From Sphingobium amiense (GTDB lineage: Bacteria; Pseudomonadota; Alphaproteobacteria; Sphingomonadales; Sphingomonadaceae), in the NCBI RefSeq assembly GCF_003967075.1, contig NZ_AP018664.1, forward strand, positions 496,001 through 560,000: a stretch of 64,000 nt of DNA. The letters are read 5' to 3'. The translations under genes were made by a program, and so were the position numbers. The notes beneath the pieces are model-generated. The model saw nothing but the letters and a program-made list of their open reading frames with translations. It was not told the origin of the DNA and did not search any database. Positions 35,569 to 43,883 of the stretch are shown here, piece after piece. Positions within the stretch are counted from its first letter, which is position 1. Each line of letters opens with the position of its first letter.

Positions 35569-35662
35569 CCGCCTGCAAACCTCTCCACGGCCTGTTTGCA
35601 GCGGCCTTGCCGCTGTTCAACGATCAGGGCAAGCCCGATGTTGCAGAACCGGACTGTCGATG

Positions 35663-35739
35663 TGGTAGCGGAGGAGGGACTCGAACCCCCGACACGCGGA
35701 TTATGATTCCGCTGCTCTAACCGGCTGAGCTACTCCGCC
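35663..35739 (-). tRNA. tRNA-Met (CAT)
   Basis: On the minus strand the sequence folds as a 77-base cloverleaf with encoded CCA. The acceptor stem is GGCGGAG paired with CTCCGCT (a G-T first pair). The D loop has AGCCGGTTA, and the TpsiC arm is GGGGGTTCGAGTCCC. The anticodon stem GCGGA/TCCGC holds loop ATCATAA with anticodon CAT. The pattern fits an elongator tRNA-Met rather than initiator or lysidine-Ile. Confidence 0.94.
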
Positions 35740-36014
35740 CCATGGGCAGGCAGGGCGCATGACCCTGCAGTGAGGCGGCGCTATACGCAGGGCGGGGCAG
35801 CGGGTCAACGGGGCTTGTGTCCGGCCTCGCCGAAAAACTGCCTGCTATTTTCAGCTGTCCCGGCTGGCGGGGTTTGCGGCTTTCCCGCCGTTCGGGCGTT
35901 CATAACGCTGCGGGACAGGCGCGGCGCGTTTTTTTCTGTTGCATTCGCCCGATCCCCGCGTCCTAATGCTGCAATGCACAACCGGTCCGCCTGGGCCGAG
36001 GGAGGATCGACCAC

Positions 36015-37424
36015 TTGCCCTTCCATGAGATGTTTGAGCCGGACGGTTCGATACGCCCCTGTTACGATGAAGTGCAGCAATGGGTGGAGCGAACGGGCAT
36101 TGCCGGTCTCAACCGCCGTCTGGATGAGGCAGAGGCCATTTTCCGCCGCATCGGTATCACCTTCGCCGTCTATGGTGAGGGCGGCGATCCGGAACGGCTC
36201 ATCCCTTTCGATCTGCTGCCCCGTATTTTTACAGCGCAGGAATGGCGCGTGCTGGACCGTGGCATCCGCCAGCGCGCCCGCGCCCTCAACGCCTTTCTGC
36301 ACGATGTCTATCATCGTGGGGAGATCGTGAAGGCGGGCATCATGCCCGCCGACATCATCTACCGCAACAGCGCCTATCTGGCCGAAATGGCGGACTTCAC
36401 CCCGCCGGGTAAGGTCTACAGCCATATCGTCGGCATCGACATCGTGCGGACCGGTCCCGGCAGTTTCGAGGTGCTGGAGGATAATTGCCGCACGCCGTCG
36501 GGCGTCTCCTACATGCTCGAAAACCGCGAAATAATGACGCGGATGTTCCCCGAACTGTTCGAACAGGGCTTGGTCGCGCCGGTGGACGATTATCCTGCCG
36601 AACTGCTCAAGAGCCTGAAGGAAGTCGCGCCCCCCGCCTGCAAGGGCGATCCGGTCGTGGTCGTGCTCACCCCCGGCGCACTCAACAGCGCCTATTATGA
36701 GCACAGCTTTCTTGCCGACCTGATGGGCGTAGAGCTTGTGGAACCGGCGGACCTGTTCGTCGATGAGGACCGCGTCTGGATGAAGACGACGCTGGGGCCG
36801 AAGGCGGTGGACGTGATCTACCGCCGCATCGACGACGAATATATCGACCCGCTGGTGTTTCGGCCCGACAGCCTGCTGGGTGTGCCCGGCATCTTCAACG
36901 TCTATCGCAGCGGCGGCGTCACGCTGGCTTCCGCGCCGGGGGCCGGGATCGCCGACGACAAGGCGGTCTATATCTATGTGCCGGAGATGATCCGCTTCTA
37001 CCTCGGGGAAAAGCCGATCCTCGACAATATCCAGACATGGCAGTGCGGCAAGCCCGATGAACTCGCCTATGTGCTGGAGCATCTGCCCGAACTGGTGGCG
37101 AAGGAAGTGCACGGATCTGGCGGGTACGGCATGCTGATCGGCCCGAAATCGACCCGTGAGGAAATCGCGGCCTATGCCGATCGCATCAAGGCCAATCCGA
37201 GCGAATTCATCGCGCAGCCGACGCTCGATCTGTCTACCGTGCCCACGCTTGGCCCGGCGGCGGTGGTCGGTCGCCACGCCGATTTCCGGCCCTATTGCCT
37301 CGTCGGCAAGCAGATCCGCCTCGTCCCCGGCGGGTTGACCCGCGTGGCGCTGACCGAAGGTTCGCTCGTGGTCAATTCTAGCCAGGGCGGCGGCGTCAAG
37401 GACACCTGGGTGATGCAGGATTGA
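36015..37424 (+). CDS. Circularly permuted ATP-grasp protein (COG2308), first gene of Anbu cassette
   Basis: A 469-aa protein of the circularly permuted ATP-grasp superfamily, starting MPFHEMFEPDGSIRPCYDEV. Features are PGSFEVLEDNCRTPSGVSYM, VVVLTPGALNSAYYEHSFLA and KEVHGSGGYGMLIGPKSTRE (nucleotide-binding loops). Family members are predicted to make amide bonds, using ATP to activate a carboxylate. The likely start is TTG at 36015 with GGAGG upstream; an ATG at 36030 is the alternative. A 4-base gap separates it from the alpha-E gene. The genes here match the conserved set ATP-grasp / alpha-E / transglutaminase / Anbu. Confidence 0.92.
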   Translation: MPFHEMFEPDGSIRPCYDEVQQWVERTGIAGLNRRLDEAEAIFRRIGITFAVYGEGGDPERLIPFDLLPRIFTAQEWRVLDRGIRQRARALNAFLHDVYHRGEIVKAGIMPADIIYRNSAYLAEMADFTPPGKVYSHIVGIDIVRTGPGSFEVLEDNCRTPSGVSYMLENREIMTRMFPELFEQGLVAPVDDYPAELLKSLKEVAPPACKGDPVVVVLTPGALNSAYYEHSFLADLMGVELVEPADLFVDEDRVWMKTTLGPKAVDVIYRRIDDEYIDPLVFRPDSLLGVPGIFNVYRSGGVTLASAPGAGIADDKAVYIYVPEMIRFYLGEKPILDNIQTWQCGKPDELAYVLEHLPELVAKEVHGSGGYGMLIGPKSTREEIAAYADRIKANPSEFIAQPTLDLSTVPTLGPAAVVGRHADFRPYCLVGKQIRLVPGGLTRVALTEGSLVVNSSQGGGVKDTWVMQD

Positions 37425-37428
37425 TGCG

Positions 37429-38361
37429 ATGCTGAGCCGGACCGCCGAAAATCTCTTCTGGATGGCGCGCTACATGGAGCGCGCCGAAGCCACCGCGCGA
37501 CTCATCACCATGGGGCAGCGCATGGCGATATTGCCCGGCGCGCATCATCGCGACGAATGGCGGTCGGTCGTTCGGGCGACGGGAACCGGGCATCAGTTCC
37601 CGGAAGGACGCATCGTCAGCGAAAGCGACGCGGTATCCTACCTGATGCTGGACCTCGACAACCCCAGCTCGATCCGCTCCTGCCTCCTGAAGGCGCGCGC
37701 CAACGGCAAGTCGGCCCGCACGATGCTGACGCAGGACATGTGGGAATCGCTCAATGACGGCTGGCGCAAGCTCGACAGCTATGATGTGGGCGAAGCGCGG
37801 CAGCAGCTTCCCGCGCTCATCGACTGGGTGAAAACGCGCGTCATGACCTTTCGCGGCGCCGCCCATTCGGGACAGTTGCGCAACGAAGGGCACGACTTCC
37901 TGCGCACCGGCTCCGCGCTGGAGCGCGCGCAGATGACGCTGCGGCTGCTCGACGTCAAATATTATGTCCTGCTGCCCGAAACCGAAGTCGTGGGCGGCAA
38001 TCGCGACCATTATCAGTGGACCTCCGTCCTCTACGCCCTGTCGGGCGCGCGGGCCTATCATCATGTCTACGGCGGCACCTACACGCCGTGGCAGATCACC
38101 GACTTTCTGGTGCTCAACCGCCTGTTTCCGCGCAGCGTCGCCTATTGTTACGATCAGATCGCCTATCGCCTGAACCGCCTTGCTGGATGGCATAATGCGC
38201 GCGCGGCCTGCCACGATACTGCGCGCGAACTGGTGGCCGCGATGGAAAGCATCGACAGCGGCGAAATTTTCCGGCGCGGCCTGCACGAAACGGTGCAGAA
38301 CGGCCTTGCCATGACCAACCGCCTCGGCTTCGAAATCGCCGAGGCCTATCATTTTGGCTGA
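37429..38361 (+). CDS. Alpha-E domain protein (COG2307)
   Basis: A 310-aa, mainly alpha-helical protein starting MLSRTAENLFWMARYMERAE, the alpha-E signature with its conserved ATARL continuation. The C-terminal half includes RSVAYCYDQIAYRLNRLAG. The biochemical role is unknown. It is nearly always next to the permuted ATP-grasp gene and has been proposed to assist the ligase. It lies four bases downstream of the ATP-grasp gene and 19 bases upstream of the transglutaminase gene. Confidence 0.92.
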   Translation: MLSRTAENLFWMARYMERAEATARLITMGQRMAILPGAHHRDEWRSVVRATGTGHQFPEGRIVSESDAVSYLMLDLDNPSSIRSCLLKARANGKSARTMLTQDMWESLNDGWRKLDSYDVGEARQQLPALIDWVKTRVMTFRGAAHSGQLRNEGHDFLRTGSALERAQMTLRLLDVKYYVLLPETEVVGGNRDHYQWTSVLYALSGARAYHHVYGGTYTPWQITDFLVLNRLFPRSVAYCYDQIAYRLNRLAGWHNARAACHDTARELVAAMESIDSGEIFRRGLHETVQNGLAMTNRLGFEIAEAYHFG

Positions 38362-38380
38362 CATCGGGTAGGGGAGCGGC

Positions 38381-39247
38381 ATGAAACTGCTGGTTCGCCA
38401 CCAGACGACCTACCGATACTCCGCCTCGGCGGGGCGCGTCGCCATGCGCCTGAAGCTCATGCCTGTCGATACACCGGCGCAGACCGTCGATAACTGGCAG
38501 GTCAGCATCAACGACGAACCCGTCCTCAGCTTTCGTCCCAACGCCTATGGCGAAAGTGAAGCGATCTGGATTCGCCACGACCGGATGGACGACGCGACCA
38601 TCGTGGCCGAAGGTCTGGTGGAAACCCGCGATACGCACGGTATCCTCGGGCCGTTGTCTTCGAAGGTGCCGCCGCCCTATTTCCTGCGCGACACCCACCT
38701 GACGCGGCCTTCGGAAGCCATTTCGGAACTGGCGCGCGGTCTGCCGGTGGGGGAAGGGCCGCTCGCCCGGCTGCACGCGCTCTCCGCCGCCGTGGCGGAT
38801 GCGGTCCAGTATCGCTCGGGCGTCACCCTGTCGACGACCACCGCCGCCGAAGCCTTCGCGCTCGGGGCGGGCGTGTGTCAGGACCATGCGCAGGTCTTCA
38901 TCGCCGCTGCCCGCTCGCTTGGCGTGCCTGCACGCTATGTCTCGGGCTACCTGCTCGCGGGCGACGGCGATCTGCTGCACGAAACCCATGGCTGGGCGGA
39001 GGCTTACCTGCCGGATCTCGGCTGGATCGGTTTCGATCCTTCCAATCGCGTTTGCGCGACGGACCGCTATCTGCGCGTCGCCAGCGGGCTGGACGCCGAC
39101 GATGCGGCGCCCATACGCGGGTCGGTCACGCTGACGGGCGACATCATGGTCGAGGCGGACGTGCGCATATCCGTAGCGGACGAAGGGGTCGAGCAACGGC
39201 AGTTGCAGCGGCAGCAGCAACAGATTAGGCCACAGGTTCAGGACTGA
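38381..39247 (+). CDS. Transglutaminase-like cysteine protease (COG1305)
   Basis: A 288-aa protein with an N-terminal beta domain (residues about 1-105, typical of bacterial transglutaminase N domains) and a papain-like core. The catalytic triad is Cys166 (GAGVCQDHAQVFI), His203 (ETHGWAEAY) and Asp219 (IGFDPSN). The family cleaves or exchanges amide bonds. In this cassette it is predicted to act on the product or tag of the ATP-grasp ligase. The Gln-rich C-terminus (RQLQRQQQQIR) is unusual. No signal peptide is seen, so it is probably cytoplasmic. Confidence 0.93.
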   Translation: MKLLVRHQTTYRYSASAGRVAMRLKLMPVDTPAQTVDNWQVSINDEPVLSFRPNAYGESEAIWIRHDRMDDATIVAEGLVETRDTHGILGPLSSKVPPPYFLRDTHLTRPSEAISELARGLPVGEGPLARLHALSAAVADAVQYRSGVTLSTTTAAEAFALGAGVCQDHAQVFIAAARSLGVPARYVSGYLLAGDGDLLHETHGWAEAYLPDLGWIGFDPSNRVCATDRYLRVASGLDADDAAPIRGSVTLTGDIMVEADVRISVADEGVEQRQLQRQQQQIRPQVQD

Positions 39248-39274
39248 AGCCGGATCAGGAGGCCGGGGGGCGGC

Positions 39275-40012
39275 ATGACCTATTGTGTGGCGGTGCGAGT
39301 GGATCAGGGGTTGGTCATGCTGTCCGACACCCGCACCAATGCGGGCATGGACAATATCGCGCGCTTCCGGAAGAGCTTCACCTATCATGTCCCAGGCGAC
39401 CGGGCGATCACGATCATGTGTTCCGGCAATCTTTCGATCACGCAGGGTGTGAAGACCAACCTGAGCAAGGCGATCAAGGAATCCGAACTCGATCCCACCG
39501 TCGAAACCATCCTGAACTGCGACACCATGCACCGCGTCGCCCAGATCGTTGGCGACGCCATGCGGTCGATGCAGGGGCAGTATCGCGAAAGCATCGAGAT
39601 GGGGGGATCGGCGTCCAGCGCGTCCATCATGATCGCGGGGCAGCGCCGGGGCGGCAAGCCGCGCCTCTACCTCGTCTATTCCGCCGGTAATTTCATCGAG
39701 GCGACGGAAGACACGCCCTTCTTCCAGATCGGCGAGCATAAATATGGCAAGCCTATCCTCGACCGCATCATCCGCCGCGAAACCAGTCTGGAAGATGCGA
39801 CCAAGGCCGTGCTGGTGTCGATGGACTCGACTCTCCGGTCCAACCTTTCGGTGGGCATGCCGCTCGATCTGACGGTCATCGAGCGCGACACATATGATTT
39901 TCGCGTCCGCACCCGGATCGAGGCGGAGGACGAGCAGTTCTCGCGCATATCCCACAGTTGGGGCGCCGCCCTGCACAAGGGGTTCCGCGACCTCCCCAAC
40001 GTACTGGACTGA
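39275..40012 (+). CDS. Anbu, proteasome-related Ntn-hydrolase (COG3484)
   Basis: A 245-aa beta-subunit-like peptidase starting MTYCVAVRVDQGLVMLSDTR. Loss of Met1 would expose Thr2 as the N-terminal nucleophile. The Asp of LSDTRTNAG and the Lys of ARFRKSFTY are at positions expected of proteasome active sites. Anbu is a distant relative of HslV and the 20S proteasome; published structures show open helical rings, and no unfoldase partner has been established. It ends the cassette, 27 bases after the transglutaminase gene. No HslU-like ATPase is present in the window. Confidence 0.93.
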   Translation: MTYCVAVRVDQGLVMLSDTRTNAGMDNIARFRKSFTYHVPGDRAITIMCSGNLSITQGVKTNLSKAIKESELDPTVETILNCDTMHRVAQIVGDAMRSMQGQYRESIEMGGSASSASIMIAGQRRGGKPRLYLVYSAGNFIEATEDTPFFQIGEHKYGKPILDRIIRRETSLEDATKAVLVSMDSTLRSNLSVGMPLDLTVIERDTYDFRVRTRIEAEDEQFSRISHSWGAALHKGFRDLPNVLD

Positions 40013-40024
40013 ACCGAGCCGCGC

Positions 40025-40375
40025 TCAGGTCCGCCCGACGAAGAGAAATCCGACCCCTGCCATGATGCAGAGGAAGGCTGCGGCATGTCGCCAGTGCAGC
40101 GGCTCGCCCAGCACCGTCACCATGAATATGCCGAAGATGACGAGCGCGATGGCTTCCTGCGCGATCTTGAGCTGCCCGGCGGTCCAGCCATGCGCGAAGC
40201 CGATGCGGTTGGCGGGGACGGCAAGACAATATTCGACGAAGGCGATGGCCCAGCTAATCAGGATCACCGTCAGCAGCGGTTTTTCCATCCCGCCTCTCAG
40301 ATGCCAGTACCAGGCCGTAGTCATGAAGATATTGGATAGCGCCAGCAGCAGCAATGTCGGCATGAGCAACCTCAT
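40025..40375 (-). CDS. DMT family protein (DUF486), 116 aa
   Basis: A small four-helix membrane protein starting MRLLMPTLLLLALSNIFMTT, then WYWHLRGGMEKPLL, ISWAIAFVEYCLAVPANRIG and a closing LCIMAGVGFLFVGR. The motif EYCLAVPANRIG identifies DUF486 in the drug/metabolite transporter superfamily. Such proteins probably work as dimers. The substrate is unknown. It converges on the Anbu cassette with a 12-base gap. Confidence 0.88.
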   Translation of the reverse strand: MRLLMPTLLLLALSNIFMTTAWYWHLRGGMEKPLLTVILISWAIAFVEYCLAVPANRIGFAHGWTAGQLKIAQEAIALVIFGIFMVTVLGEPLHWRHAAAFLCIMAGVGFLFVGRT

Positions 40376-40433
40376 CGAAGAACGCGGTTAGGCTTGGCAC
40401 CGGGGAGCGTTGCATGGCAAGCGGCTTACATAA

Positions 40434-40461
40434 GAAAAGGCCCGGCCTTTCGGCCGGACCT
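40434..40461 (-). terminator. Rho-independent terminator of the DUF2171 gene
   Basis: On the minus strand a 9-bp stem (GGTCCGGCC / GGCCGGGCC, 40460-40452 with 40447-40439) closed by a GAAA tetraloop is followed by TTTT (40438-40435). It lies 24 bases past the stop at 40485. Confidence 0.88.
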
Positions 40462-40484
40462 TCCTGCGTCAAGGCCCGTGCCTG

Positions 40485-41435
40485 TCAGCGATAGCGATTC
40501 GTGCTGTAGCTGCTCGACTGGCGTTCGCTCGACCAGCCGCTGCGCTCATTGTCTCGGTCACCGAACATGGCGCCCTGCTCGCGTTCGGTGCGCCAAGCCT
40601 CCTGCGCCTGCTCGGCTGTTTTTTCCAGAGTCACCTTCGTCGCATCGACCGACCTGATCCAGCTCGACGGAATGGAATGATGGACGCCGCCTGCATCCTC
40701 ATCATTCTTGGTCAGAAGGATGCGATCGCCCCGGAGCTTGTCGACCGTGCCGACATGTTCGCCGTCGCTGCCGACCACTTCCATATGTTCCTTGACCTGC
40801 TGGATCGCTTGCCGCTGCTCCCCGCGACGGGTCCGCCATGTGTTGAACTCGCTGTTGAAGCGGTCACGATGCTCGCGCTGATATTCGGTATAGTCGCGGT
40901 CGAGTTCGTCGATCCGCTGCTGCCGCCAGCTATGATAGTTGCTGTCATGGTGCGACCCATAGTCCTGATTGGGACCGAATGCGCGCGTGCGGGAGCCATG
41001 ATCCTCGCTACCGAAGCCGCTCCGCTCGTTGGTGTAGGGCGCATAGCCGCGGTTGGGGAGATAATCGCTCCGGCCCGCCGACGCGAAACCGATGCGGCTC
41101 GACGGGTCGCGCGGATCGCCATAGGGGCGGTTATAATATTCGTCATATTCGCGGCGGCGCTCGGCTTCCTCATCGCCGAACCAGCTCCGGATTTCGTCGC
41201 CGGCCCGGTCGAAAAAGCCGCGCTCATCGGGATCATAATCCTGCGGGCGCCCGCGTTCTTCATTGCCACGGCGATAATCGCCGCCGCCGAACTGGCCGCG
41301 CGTCCCGTAGCGATAGTTTCGATCATCGCGGCGATAATTGTCCGATCCGCCATATCGGTCGCCGCGATCCCAGCCGCTGCCACCGCTGCTGCCATAGCGA
41401 TCCTGGCCGTAGCGGCCTCCGCCTTGATAACCCAT
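40485..41435 (-). CDS. DUF2171 domain protein with Tyr/Gly/Arg-rich N-terminus
   Basis: A 316-aa soluble protein. Residues 1-70 are low complexity, rich in Gly, Tyr, Arg and Asp (MGYQGGGRYGQDRYGSSGGS). A conserved DEIRSWFGDEEAERRR motif lies at about residues 82-97, as in some BON/stress proteins. A charged linker follows. A small beta domain of about 60 aa (HMEVVGSDGEHVGTVDKLRG) then matches DUF2171, related to PRC barrels. The tail is disordered. Function unknown; likely a stress protein that could undergo phase separation. A candidate EcfG promoter lies upstream and a clear terminator downstream. Confidence 0.82.
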   Translation of the reverse strand: MGYQGGGRYGQDRYGSSGGSGWDRGDRYGGSDNYRRDDRNYRYGTRGQFGGGDYRRGNEERGRPQDYDPDERGFFDRAGDEIRSWFGDEEAERRREYDEYYNRPYGDPRDPSSRIGFASAGRSDYLPNRGYAPYTNERSGFGSEDHGSRTRAFGPNQDYGSHHDSNYHSWRQQRIDELDRDYTEYQREHRDRFNSEFNTWRTRRGEQRQAIQQVKEHMEVVGSDGEHVGTVDKLRGDRILLTKNDEDAGGVHHSIPSSWIRSVDATKVTLEKTAEQAQEAWRTEREQGAMFGDRDNERSGWSSERQSSSYSTNRYR

Positions 41436-41488
41436 CGTCCTTCTCCTTCTCCGGTCGGGGCGCCTGATGCCAGCGCCGACGATCCATC

Positions 41489-41513
41489 AATGAGCGGCGA
41501 AGCAGGCTGTTCC
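41489..41513 (-). promoter_or_regulatory. Weak EcfG-like promoter upstream of the DUF2171 gene
   Basis: On the minus strand GGAAC (41513-41509), a 16-base spacer, then CATT (41492-41489). The -35 is exact and the -10 has one mismatch to CGTT. It lies 54 bases upstream of the ATG at 41435, a normal distance. Confidence 0.35.
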
Positions 41514-41656
41514 GGCCGTTACAGGCGGGTAACATCCGGCGGGACGGGCGTTTCACCGCGACGGAGGGGCGTGACGACCCCCACAAAAATCGCCGAAATT
41601 TTTGCAACATGCCCGTTGCAAGGGCCAAATCGCTCGCCTATAGGCAGCGCTCCTTT

Positions 41657-41732
<76 letters not shown>

Positions 41733-42142
41733 CTTCCCCTTGAAAACATTAGAGATTTTTTTGGCTTCGGCCGATTGCCCTAAAAATTGCCCTAAAATTC
41801 GACCGAACGTTGGCGGTCGATGGTGAACGGTAACGGAGCGCGTGGTTCGTTCAAGCGGGTCCGATTCGTGCAGTCGGGTGTCTCCGATAAACCGTCGGGT
41901 GGGTTCACTTGGCGGAAGTCATGGCTTCGGATCCGCACCGTCTCATCTGCCCGTCGGCCCGACTGAGGCGAAGGCGATTTCCGTCCACAAGGTGCTAGTT
42001 TCGAATACGTGGATGAGGGCCACCACCGTTTGTCGCGCCGTCTCCGCATCCAGGCGTGACGGCAAAGTCCATCCGAGCGATGGAGCGCAGCATATTGTCA
42101 CAAGCGACGATGCGTCTCAGACGGAGACGTCGACGACACGTC
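41733..42142. other. Gene-free stretch downstream of tRNA-Ala
   Basis: I see no supported gene in these 410 bases. The first about 65 bases are AT-rich and hold a tandem 12-bp repeat. The rest has short open frames on both strands with no ribosome site, domain or codon bias (for example a 111-codon plus frame overlapping the SDR gene and an 85-codon minus frame). It looks like a junction or decayed sequence at the boundary of an accessory region. Confidence 0.55.
41774..41797. repeat. Perfect tandem repeat of a 12-bp unit
   Basis: The unit ATTGCCCTAAAA occurs twice in direct succession (41774-41785 and 41786-41797). It lies 42 bases after the tRNA-Ala CCA end. It could be a recombinase arm site or a replication slip; no other copy was noticed in the window. 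Confidence 0.8.
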
Positions 42143-42865
42143 TTACAGGACGTAGCCGCCGTCGACCGTCAGGCTAGCGCCGGTCATATAGCCCGACTCG
42201 TCGCCCGCCAGATAGGACACGAGCCCCGCGATCTCGGAAGGTTGCCCGATACGCTTCAGCGGGACGATTTCCTTGAGCCGTTCCGCCATCGCCGCGGTCA
42301 TGTCGGTCTCGGTCGGGCCGGGCTGGACGTTGTTGACCGTGATCCGGCGCGGCGCGAGGTCGAGCGCGATCCCCTTGACCATCGCGGCGACCGCCGCCTT
42401 GGTCATCGCATACACGCTGCTACCGGGGCTGCCGGTGCGGATCGCGGTGTTGCTGCCGATCGTGATGACCCGGCCGCCATCGTGCATCCGCGCAATCGAT
42501 GCCTGGATCGCCAGGAACACCCCGCGCACGTTGACGGCGAGCATCCGGTCGAGATCGTCCAGCCCGAAGCTCTCGACCGGGCCGTGGCGCAGCAAACCGG
42601 CATTGGCCACTACAGCGTCGAGCGGTCCGAGCGCCTCGACCGTCGTGTCGACTGCCCGGCGGATCGCCGCAGGGTCGGCGCTGTCGGCTTCGATGGCGAG
42701 TCCGCGCCCGCCGACCGCTTCAATCGCGGAAACGACGTCAGTGGCGCTGTCGGCTCGCGAGACATAGGTCAGCGCGACGTCGAACCCGTCGGCGGCGAGT
42801 CGGCGGGCGATCGCCGCGCCGATGCCGCGCGACCCGCCGAAGACCAGGGCGACCTGCCCGCTCAC
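42143..42865 (-). CDS. SDR family oxidoreductase
   Basis: A 240-aa classical short-chain dehydrogenase with GGSRGIGAAIARRLAADGFD cofactor loop, VANAGLL, catalytic Ser (TIGSNTA) and Tyr-x3-Lys (VYAMTKAAV), and a C-terminus YMTGASLTVDGGYVL. It is annotated as a 3-oxoacyl-ACP reductase-like enzyme, but the real substrate is unknown. The start is a GTG at 42865 that overlaps the stop of the upstream quinone oxidoreductase gene (GTGA). It is the last gene of the TetR-controlled unit. Confidence 0.9.
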   Translation of the reverse strand: MSGQVALVFGGSRGIGAAIARRLAADGFDVALTYVSRADSATDVVSAIEAVGGRGLAIEADSADPAAIRRAVDTTVEALGPLDAVVANAGLLRHGPVESFGLDDLDRMLAVNVRGVFLAIQASIARMHDGGRVITIGSNTAIRTGSPGSSVYAMTKAAVAAMVKGIALDLAPRRITVNNVQPGPTETDMTAAMAERLKEIVPLKRIGQPSEIAGLVSYLAGDESGYMTGASLTVDGGYVL

Positions 42866-43830
42866 GGGACCAGCACCAGCTTGCCCGTGGTCCTGCGGCT
42901 TTCCATGTCGGCATGAGCACGCACTGCGTCGGCGAGCAGATAGTCGCCGCCCGCGCGGACCTTCAGCTTGCCCTCGGCGATCCAGTCGAACAGACGATTG
43001 GTGCGCGCGTGGAGCAGCTCGGGCGTATGGATGTGATCGTAGAAGGTCGCATAGCCGATCTTGATGCTCTTCGGCAGGCTCATGATGTCAAGCGGGCCGG
43101 GGCCACCCAGTACCGGCCCATACCAGCAGAAGGTGCCGGAGCGCCGCAGCACGTCGAGCGAGCTTTGGAAGGTCACAGGCCCGGAGCCGTCATAGACGAC
43201 ATGGACGCCCTCGCCGCCGGTGAGGCGAAGGGCCTCCTCGGCGAACTTCCCCTCGGTGTCGACGATGATATGATCGGCGCCGGCCTCCCTGGCGGCGGCG
43301 ATCTTGCCCGCCGACGAGACGCGCCCGATGACCGAACCGCCCCTGAGCTTGATGATCTGGGTGAGCAGCAAGCCGACGCCACCAGCGGCGGCATGGACGA
43401 AGGCGATGTCGCCGGGCTGGACCGGATAGAAGTCGGTCGCGAAATGGCTGGCGGTCAGCCCCTGCATCATGATCGAAGCGGCGGTGCGGTCGTCGATCGT
43501 ATCGGGGATTGGCACGAGGAGGGCGGCGGGGATCGCGATCCGCTCGGCATAGCTCCCCGGCGCATAGACCCAGGCGACGCGCTGGCCGGGCCGGATGTCC
43601 TCGACCCCTTCGCCCACCGCCAGCACACGGCCCGCGCCCTCGACGCCGAGGATCTTGGGATCGGGCATCTCGGTCCAGGCCATGCCCTGCCGCACCCCGA
43701 TGTCCATGAAGTTGACACCGGCAAAGGCGATCTCGACCAGCGCCTGGCCCGGTCCCGCCACCGGGTCCGGCCGGTCGACATAGTGGAGGACCTCTCGTTC
43801 GCCGGTCCCCGTCATCACGACTGCCTTCAT
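42862..43830 (-). CDS. NADPH:quinone oxidoreductase-type zinc-independent dehydrogenase
   Basis: A 322-aa MDR-superfamily enzyme starting MKAVVMTGTGEREVLHYVDR. The Rossmann region is FVHAAAGGVGLLLTQIIKLR, typical of the QOR (zeta-crystallin-like) branch with no catalytic zinc Cys. The likely role is reduction of quinones or enals, perhaps detoxification. The ATG at 43830 is chosen; the earlier in-frame start at 43872 would place the operator inside the gene. A matching operator lies 16 bases upstream of the ATG. It is translationally coupled to the SDR gene. Confidence 0.9.
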   Translation of the reverse strand: MKAVVMTGTGEREVLHYVDRPDPVAGPGQALVEIAFAGVNFMDIGVRQGMAWTEMPDPKILGVEGAGRVLAVGEGVEDIRPGQRVAWVYAPGSYAERIAIPAALLVPIPDTIDDRTAASIMMQGLTASHFATDFYPVQPGDIAFVHAAAGGVGLLLTQIIKLRGGSVIGRVSSAGKIAAAREAGADHIIVDTEGKFAEEALRLTGGEGVHVVYDGSGPVTFQSSLDVLRRSGTFCWYGPVLGGPGPLDIMSLPKSIKIGYATFYDHIHTPELLHARTNRLFDWIAEGKLKVRAGGDYLLADAVRAHADMESRRTTGKLVLVP

Positions 43831-43845
43831 TGTCTTGCTCCGAAG

Positions 43846-43860
43846 TTGAATGATCGTTCC
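43846..43860 (-). promoter_or_regulatory. Candidate TetR operator upstream of the quinone oxidoreductase gene
   Basis: On the minus strand GGAACGATCATTCAA. It matches the site upstream of tetR (GGAATAGTCATTCAA) at 12 of 15 positions and keeps the same imperfect dyad (GGAA...TTCAA). Its position just ahead of the start codon would allow repression by the adjacent TetR protein. Confidence 0.65.
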
Positions 43861-43883
43861 GTAATTGGTCAAAAAAAGGGAGG

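Noticed and set aside
38114..39976. 620-codon minus-strand frame opposite the Anbu cassette
   Set aside because: Antisense shadow; the cassette genes on the plus strand have intact catalytic residues.
41774..41797. Direct repeat considered as a CRISPR or att core
   Set aside because: Only two adjacent 12-bp copies with no spacer and no Cas genes; no second distant copy seen.
41842..42177. 111-codon plus-strand frame after tRNA-Ala
   Set aside because: Overlaps the SDR gene, Ser/Arg-rich, no ribosome site; treated as gene-free junction sequence.
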